From: Zygnema cylindricum
Lineage: Eukaryota; Streptophyta; Zygnematophyceae; Zygnematales; Zygnemataceae
DNA: 33,915 nt
NCBI GenBank assembly: GCA_037447655.1
Contig: JBBHKE010001415.1
Location: 1 to 33,915 of the forward strand
Direction of reading: 5' to 3'
The translations under genes and the position numbers were made by a program. Each line of letters starts with the position of its first letter. Position 1 is the stretch's first letter. Shown here piece by piece: positions 27,986-33,915 of this stretch. The notes under the pieces are model-generated. The model had not been told where the DNA came from, searched no databases, and saw nothing but the letters and a program-made list of their open reading frames with translations.

Positions 27986-28904
27986 CGATACAATGCGGCA
28001 TGACACAAAGAGTGGTAGCCTTAATAGCCATACTAACGTCCAAACATGGTAGAAAAAGAATCCACATAGAAAACACGAGGTAATAAGGAGTGATGTCTAT
28101 CGAATGGGAATAAATGCGTGGTAAACGGAGAGGGATGAATTCGTGACCGTATTGATGCGAGTGTATAGTTTAGGAGGAGGGGATCTTAAATTTTAAGTCC
28201 CCAATGAGACAAAATCACGAACAAAAACGTGGTCCTCGATTCCTCGTTGACACATTCCAACGTAAGTACAATTGAAGATATTGAAAGAGGGGTACTACAA
28301 AATAGCGACAACACTCAATATGGAGGGCGTAACCGACACCGACCGCAAAAAATGACAAAAAATGACACTATCCGAAACATTGTAAATGTGAATAACTATG
28401 TTTAAGATATTTGGGTGCAGGAGGTGCGAGAGGGAGAAAAGACACAAACTTATTTCTTATAAAGGTTGGTTATTGAAAAGGAAACACATGAAAATGATGG
28501 GGTGGAAAGAAAGGAAAACAACGGAGGGTAAAAACAATGGTGTGAGGAAAAGAGAATGGCTAAAAGAGTGGGAGAGGAGGGGAAATAGGGACATGGGAGA
28601 AAAAACCAATGTCGTTTTTTTGTTTTTTACTTTCCCAAAACCCTTATATTGTCCTACTTTCTAAAGTAAAAAAAAAACTCAGAAGTAAAAAACATGTGCA
28701 GGTGCGTCTCCGTTGTTTTTTTTTTTTTGTTCGTGAGTCAGGTTTGTGAATGTATGAAAATTGAGGAGGAAAACATATGGAGGAAAAGAGATTAAACTTT
28801 GTAAGAGGGCCACTTAGGAGAGATAGAGATTGGTGACGACAAAAGGGGACGCAACGCAAAATAAAAGCACGGTAATGGAATGGGGGAAAGGAGGGACGTT
28901 TTGT
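27986..28904 (+). other. Non-coding stretch, nothing recognised
   Basis: Mixed sequence with poly-T/poly-A runs (around 28614-28640 and 28664-28677, 28714-28730). It becomes purine-rich from about 28500. No convincing gene. Confidence 0.5.
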
Positions 28905-29447
28905 AAGGAGGGGTGTTTTGTAAGGAGGGATAAAGAGGAGAGAGAGGGAGAGGGAGTGGGAGAAGGAACGAGTGGGGGAGAGGGAGCGGGAGCAAGAGCG
29001 AGAGCAAGAATGGGAGAGGGAGACAGAGATGGAGAGGGAGAAAAGGAGGGAGCGAGAGTACGAGCAAGAGTGGGAGAGGGAGAGAGCACGGGGCAGGGTA
29101 CGGAGACGGAAAAGGAGCGAGAGCAAGAGCGAGAGTGGGAGAGGGAGAGGAAGAGGGAGGGGGAGGGGGAGCAAGGGCGAGAGCAGAAGAGGAAAAGAAA
29201 GAAGGGGAGGGAGAGGGAGGGGGGGGGGAGGGGAGGGAGAGCGAGAGAGGGAGAGAGAGAGAAGAGGGGGAGAGAGAGGGGGAGAGAGTGGGAGAGAGAG
29301 GGAGGGAAAGGGAGATAGGGGGAGAGAGGTGGAGAGAGAGAGAGAGTGGGAGAGACGGGGAGAGAGAGAGAGCGCGAGAGAAAGGGAGAGAGGAGAGAGG
29401 GGGAGTGAGGGGGGGAGGGGAAGAGAGGCGGAGAATGGTCAAGAGCC
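28905..29447 (+). repeat. Polypurine block (GGGAGA-type)
   Basis: About 540 bases almost entirely G and A, with scattered C in GCGAG and GCAAG motifs; typical units are GGGAGAGGGAGA, GAGCGAGAGCAAGA. Long open frames on both strands here are composition artefacts. Such tracts can form triplex DNA. Confidence 0.9.
29203..29241 (+). other. G-quadruplex motif
   Basis: Within the purine block, GGGGAGGGAGAGGGAGGGGG is followed by GGGGGAGGGGAGGGAG. More than four runs of three or more G with 1-3 base loops satisfy the standard G4 pattern. Confidence 0.7.
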
Positions 29448-29565
29448 ACAAATGTTAAGGAATTGTCAAAGGACAAAATAAATGTTGAGTAGGAGGCTAA
29501 TAGACCACCAATGGGGGGAGGGTAGGTGGGTAGCGGAATTTTTCTTGAGGGTGGGGGGAAGAAGA

Positions 29566-29682
29566 AAAAACAAAACAAAGCAAAAAAAAGTTAAACAAGA
29601 AACGAAACAAAACAAAACGAAACAAAACAAAATGAAACAAAACGAAACGAAACAAAATGAAACAAAAAATGAAAACAAAACA
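29566..29682 (+). repeat. AAAAC/GAAAC pentanucleotide repeat
   Basis: Runs of AAAAC and GAAAC units (CGAAACAAAACAAAACGAAAC) with interruptions, strongly A-rich on the + strand. Confidence 0.9.
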
Positions 29683-29717
29683 GACCATCGATGACGAGAA
29701 TAAAATGTTGTATTTCT

Positions 29718-30560
29718 CGAGACCAAAACTACTTGTGACTATTAAAATTTCCTCTAGGAAACAAATTTACGTGTGAATACCTAAACATCATATAGAAACC
29801 AAAACTTCGTGTGGATAGAAAAAGTACTCTTGGGTACTAAAAAAAATTGTGGGTACCAAAATGTTATGCAGACAAAATTTACACAATTTGTCGTTATTAG
29901 TGTTAAAGATTTTTTCGCCACTTAAAATATCTTTTCTTCGTGCACACTTATCAGCTTGTGAATCAGAGACCTCCAATAGGAAGGTAGGAATCTTGCCTTC
30001 CAATAGTAACCATCGGGGGATTGACAATTTGACAAGTGTGTATGGAGAAAATATGTTTTAAGTGGCGAAAAAAACTTTAACACTAATAATGATGAGCGGT
30101 GTACTTGTCGATATCATAACTACCCGCGGATACAAAAACTAAGTTTGGATACCATAACTACCAAGGATTTTGTGGATGTTAGATAAACCTTTTTTATTTG
30201 TGGAAACCAAAACTACGAATGGTTAAAAAAACTACGTATGGATACCAAACTTCCCTCTGGTACCAAAACTATCAGTCACTACCATAATTTACCCGTGGGG
30301 ACCGAAACTAATCATTATATTTGTGGATACCATAATAGCTTGTAGATACCAAACTAATAGTGGATACCAAGAAAATTTGTGAGTACTAAACCAACTTGTA
30401 AATATCGACCCTACACGTCAATTTACAAAACGACATGTGAACAACGAATCTACCTATAGAGACCATAACGACATATGGATTCCAAAATAACCTGTAGACC
30501 TGTGGACTATTTGTGGAGACCAAAAATCCTAGTAATTACCAAAACTACAAAGCCCAATCA
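29718..30560 (+). repeat. Field of degenerate GGATACCAAAACTAC repeats
   Basis: Variants of GTGGATACCAAAACTAC recur every 20-30 bases (GAGACCAAAACTAC, GAAACCAAAACTTC, GGATACCATAACTACC, GGAAACCAAAACTACG, GGTACCAAAACTATC, GATACCAAACTAATAG). An ancient minisatellite. A fold-back element at 29893-30092 interrupts it. Confidence 0.75.
29893..30092. repeat. 200-base fold-back with 38-42 base arms
   Basis: The left arm 29893-29930 (GTTATTAGTGTTAAAGA...) is almost the exact reverse complement of the right arm 30051-30092 (ATATGTTTTAAGTGG... to AACACTAATAATG). The 120-base loop holds further nested inverted repeats, CACACTT/AAGTGTG and GGAAGG/CCTTCC. It looks like a MITE or another hairpin element; no clear target duplication seen. 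Confidence 0.8.
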
Positions 30561-31554
30561 TTATTAACGTTAAACATTTGTCATGTAATTCGAAATTAGT
30601 ATATGTAAAACTAAATTAACCCGAGGAGACGTGGATTATTGTACTCCACCATATTAAATATCGTTGAAGGCACTATTTTATGATTATTCGTTCAAAAAAA
30701 GGTCGCCACATAATTATTGTTTGTTAACTCTCATAAGGATGGGTAGTTTACATGTGAATACAAAAAATTCCCTATCCACAATTTCCCGAGGATACCAAAT
30801 TCTACCTATGGATATGCAAAACAATGTTTGTCAAGTCGCACATAAGATCATATAATTTGTAAGTATTTCAAGCCTTGGAAAAACTTCACGAAAACCCAGA
30901 TAATTGTCTACCTCCTGATCTTTCTTTCGCTACATAAACAAAAGTGCTATAGAAACACATGCGAATACAACCGGCAAAATTTGAAAATACTTCAAATTTA
31001 ATTTCGAAAGTCCTACCGTCCGCAATTTCACATTATTGATTTTTGAATACCGTGGTACCAATCTCTTTCGTTGATACCGGCATTGACAGCAATTCGAATC
31101 TAAATTTTACTTATTGCAATAAAACATTCATTGTCTTTCATGATTTCATATATATGTACTTTCAATTTATCAATTATATTGAAAAGATATATATATTAAC
31201 TTTGTAGTTTTGTTTTGTTTTGTATTATAACATAAAAACATATTTATTGAGTCACATCAAGATTTCATTTTTGAAAAAGATAGCTCTCATTTGCCAAAGA
31301 ACAAAAATATAGTATATTTAGTAAAGTATGAAGCAAAAATCTCAAATACTTTTGCCCAAATATTGACCACAGAACTATATAACGAGAGAGAGAAGAAAAA
31401 AAAAAGTCTCAATATGTATCAAATTTAGTAACCGTAATCATCCACTATTTACAAAAATCTCACAACTGTCTTTTATATGACAAAGATTATATCTTCTCCT
31501 CTAAAGATAAAATTCGCTACTTCCGACTTTACCAACTTTTCAAACTGAAAGAAA
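30561..31554 (+). other. AT-rich non-coding stretch
   Basis: No gene. A few more GGATACCAAA-like words occur near 30785. Around 31140-31400 the sequence is very AT-rich, with ATATATAT and TTTTGTTTTGTTTTG. Confidence 0.5.
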
Positions 31555-31632
31555 TAAAACGGAACAGAACAGAACGAAACTAAACGGAACAGAATGAAAC
31601 AGAGCCGAACGGAACGAAACAGAACGGATCGG
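31555..31632 (+). repeat. GGAAC/GAAAC/CAGAA pentanucleotide repeat
   Basis: ACGGAACAGAACAGAACGAAAC and similar units continue for about 78 bases, in 5-base phase. Confidence 0.85.
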
Positions 31633-32069
31633 TGAAGAGATATACGTTTCAGAAACATGAGCTAAAACTCCAAACAAAGTACACATGTACCAAATTTACT
31701 TGACCCCATTTCTTACACCCCGTTTCTTTTATCCCATTTTTGATTTTACAGTAACAAATTACAGTAATAAGAGAATATAACAAAGCTTCCACTATTACAG
31801 GGATTTAAACACCATTTCTCCTCTCCTTCAAAAACCCCTTTTTTTTTTTACTATTTTCAACTTAAAGATTGAGATTCTCTTTTTCTCGAACGTAAAGCAG
31901 TCGAGCTCGGAAAAAAACCGGTTTTTTCCGACAGTAAAAACGGAAAGAGTAAAAACAAAAACCGAACTCTCTCTCAGTATCAAAAATTTGCGTAATTTGT
32001 GAAGACGAAAAACCAAACGAGAAAAACCGAAATCCAAATCTCTCAACTTTTCATTATTTAGTATCTTCT
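31633..32069 (+). other. Non-coding stretch, nothing recognised
   Basis: AT-rich; poly-T near 31838-31850 and a small palindrome AAAAAACCGGTTTTTT near 31912-31928. It lies downstream of the WD40 gene on that gene's strand. Confidence 0.45.
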
Positions 32070-32520
32070 CTTGAAATCAATCCCATCCACTTTTCATCCA
32101 TTTTTCCTCAATTTTTCGTCAAATTTCTGTCCGCTTTTCATCCGTACCTGTCCAATTTCCATCGATTTTGTTAGTTTTTCATCCACTTTCATCCATTTTT
32201 CCATTCGATTGTCGACCGATTCAACCCACTTTTCGATCCATTTCCTTCAATCTCTTCAAATATCTTCAAATTTATTCAAATTTCCTTCCAAATTCCTTCA
32301 ATATCCTCCAGATTTCTTCAAATTCCCTCCAAAATTCTCAAGATGTCTTCCAATATCTTCAAATTCAATCAAATTTCCTTGAATTTCCTTCAAATTCCTT
32401 CGAATTTCCTCCATTTCTTCCCATTTCCTTCCGTTTCCTTCCAATTCCCTCCAGTTTCAATCAAATTTCCTCCAAATTTCTTCAAATTTCCTCTAAATTT
32501 CTTACAACAAATTCTTTCAA
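32070..32520 (+). repeat. Degenerate CTTCAAATTTCC repeats
   Basis: Imperfect units of 10-15 bases (TTCAAATTTCCTCC, TTCCTTCAAATTCC, CCATTTTTCATCCA) over 450 bases, with T and C dominant on the + strand. Frames here translate into Phe/Pro/Ser/Asn-rich nonsense. It begins 12 bases past the stop of the WD40 exon, so it probably lies in that gene's 3' UTR or just downstream. Confidence 0.75.
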
Positions 32521-32531
32521 TTTTGTTCAGA

Positions 32532-32751
32532 TCACCAATAAGTGTCGAGAAAGGCCGTGTGACGATGTCGATTAAACTCCAACAAACTCGAATAAGTTCT
32601 ATCGGCGACTCCGATAAAAAGAGCTTCCGTATCGGGACTAAAAGAAATTCCCGCGACTTCTCCAAACAAATCAATTTCTTGACTCCGTTTATATTCTTGT
32701 TTCGTATCGAAAATATGAACAAAATCGGCCGGTTCCGACATAGCCATGAAT
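32532..32751 (-). CDS. Last coding exon of a WD40-repeat protein (plant C2A9.03-like family)
   Basis: The exon reads FMAMSEPADFVHIFD, then EIDLFGEVAGISFSPDTEAL, GVADRTYSSLLEFNR, and stops with TGA at 32534-32532. From memory, plant transducin/WD40 proteins annotated as uncharacterized WD repeat protein C2A9.03-like end in the same way (EPADFVH.(F/Y)D, (D/E)FFGE(I/V)(A/S)G(I/V)SFSPDTE, GVWDRTY.SLLE). These are beta-propeller scaffolds of unclear role. Here the usual Trp of GVWDRTY is Ala. On the minus strand the exon is preceded by GGATTTTGCAG, a good splice acceptor, giving an exon start at 32751; the upstream frame closes in the intron. Earlier exons must lie upstream (higher coordinates), and none is visible before the window end, so the last intron exceeds 1.1 kb. 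It is the only host gene I can support. Confidence 0.8.
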
Positions 32752-33110
32752 CTGCAAAATCCACACTAAGGATAGTTCAGGATTTCAGTTATAACCATAA
32801 ATATGCAAAAAAAAATCCACACTAAATTTCGGTGCAGGGTTTCAGTTAACCATAAAAATGCAAAAATCCATACGAAATTTTGCTTTTGGATTTCAGTTGG
32901 GATTCCAGTTAGAAATTCAGTAGCAGACAAAAGGTGATGAAAGAAAAAGAGGAAAAGGGAAGGGAGAAGAGGGAGGGACGAAGAGGAAGGAGGAATAGGA
33001 AGAGGGAAAGGTGAGAGAGGGAGTCCGATATAATCATAAAACTGCAAAAAATGCACACTAAATTTGATTACAGAATTGCAGTTGCCAGATTGGGATTTCA
33101 GTAACAAAAA
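32752..33110 (-). repeat. Intron repeats derived from the exon acceptor
   Basis: On the minus strand, the junction TAGTGTGGATTTTGCAG/ATTCATGGCTAT is echoed by TAGTGTGGATTTTTTTTTGC/ATATTTATGGTTAT (about 32790-32824), GTATGGATTTTTGC/ATTTTTATGGTTAA (about 32847-32876) and TAGTGTGCATTTTTTGCAG/TTTTATGATTATATCGGAC (about 33024-33062). The last keeps the AG and resembles the first 20 exon bases. CTGAAATCC-type words separate the units. Confidence 0.65.
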
Positions 33111-33119
33111 AAAAAATAT

Positions 33120-33915
33120 GAATGATATAAAAAGGAACAAGTAAGCGAGAAAAGGGAGGGGAGGGGAGAAGAAGGAAAAGCGGAAAAATGAGGTTGAAGT
33201 GGACAAGGAAATGGTTGACAAGAAGATGATAAGAGGTTAATTTATGGTTACAACAGGAAAATGGTTAAGAAGAAAAGTAAAAAAGAGAGGAGAAGAGGGA
33301 CAAAAGGAGGAGGAGAGAAGTCGCGTAAAGAAAAAGGACAAACATTAAGAAGAAAAACAACGAAAGATATCAGAGCAAAATGAGAAAAGGAAAAGGATGG
33401 GAGGAAAGAGAAAAATGGAGGAAAAGGAGAAGGCAGAAGAAAAAAATAAAAAGGTAGTATGCCGATTACGGGGTTAAACGATAGGAGACACACATATATG
33501 GATTTAAAAAAACTGGAACAAAGATACAGAGAGAAGGGTGAGGGGGAGGAACAGGGACAGGGAGAGGGAAAGGCAGCCGTCATCAAAGATGGACGGAGAG
33601 AGAGAGGAGGAGAGAGGAAGAGGGGGGGAGGGAGAAGGAGAGGAAGGGAAAGAGAGAGAAGGGAGGAGAAAGAGAGGGGGGAAAAGAGAAAGAGATAGAG
33701 AGGTAGGAGGACAGGGAGAGAAAGGGGAGGAAAAGGAAAAGAGAGAACGAGGGAGGTGAAGAAGAAACGAGCAAAGGGCAGAGGAGCAAGGAAACAGATG
33801 AAGAATCGAACAAAATGAAAAAGAAAGGGAGAGGAGACAGGGAGAGCAAGAGGCGAAGACAGAGGAAATGACAGACGGAGAGTCATACACAGAGAAAGAA
33901 GCAGAGAAAGAGAGA
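33120..33915 (+). repeat. Second polypurine region, inside the WD40 intron
   Basis: From 33120 to the window end the + strand is mostly G and A (GAGAGGAGAAGAGGG, GGGAGAGGGAAAG, AGAGAGAGGAGGAG), with less biased islands near 33440-33520. On the gene strand it is a long polypyrimidine run. Open frames here are artefacts of composition. No upstream exon recognised. Confidence 0.8.

Noticed and set aside
28644-29578. Long open frames on both strands with Leu/Pro/Ser or Arg/Glu/Gly products
   Set aside because: They are created by the polypurine tract; low-complexity products in several frames at once and no domain.
33248-33890. Open frames of up to 212 codons with Phe/Leu/Ser/Pro-rich products
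   Set aside because: Polypyrimidine strand of a repeat inside the WD40 intron; no domain and no WD40 similarity.

Overview
The window is eukaryotic and consists mostly of nested LTR retrotransposons, followed by repeat-rich non-coding DNA and one host exon. Plant-type Ty1/copia elements, a spliced WD40 exon resembling a plant protein family, and a cytosine-methyltransferase (DNMT) domain inside an LTR-retroelement together suggest a streptophyte, plausibly a charophyte green alga. That is inference; nothing in the sequence names the species.

Bases 1-5181 (+) hold the decayed internal part of a retroelement: a proline/serine-rich Gag, a capsid-like segment, two CCHC zinc knuckles (the second broken by a stop), a retroviral-type aspartic protease, and then a DNMT domain with motifs I, II, IV (PCQ) and VI (ENV). 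The LTR of another element starts at 5182 and cuts the methyltransferase off. No reverse transcriptase of this element is in the window.

Bases 5182-26558 are a nest of copia-type elements, here called X, Y, Z and W. X-plus (+) begins at 5182. Y-minus (5941-17171, target duplication GTTGT) sits inside its 5' LTR. Z (11302-16821, + strand, target duplication ATGTC) sits inside the 5' LTR of Y and is complete, with one uninterrupted Gag-Pol frame of 1331 codons. X-minus (18837-25249, - strand) splits the X-plus pol between integrase and reverse transcriptase. X-plus is internally deleted and looks chimeric: its LTR and gag start are X-type, its pol is closer to Y. A diverged X-like LTR (W) ends at 26558. 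X, Y and Z all place a gag-frame ATG inside the LTR. X and Y prime from the anticodon region of initiator tRNA-Met, Z from its 3' end. X LTRs carry an antisense tRNA-like segment with Pol III A and B boxes.

Bases 26559-32530 contain no gene I can recognise. They hold degenerate tandem repeats, a 540-base polypurine block with a G-quadruplex motif, pentanucleotide repeats and a 200-base fold-back. At 32532-32751 (-) lies the last coding exon of a WD40-repeat host gene. The intron upstream of it (higher coordinates) contains repeated decayed copies of its own acceptor/exon junction and then another long polypurine block to the window end.
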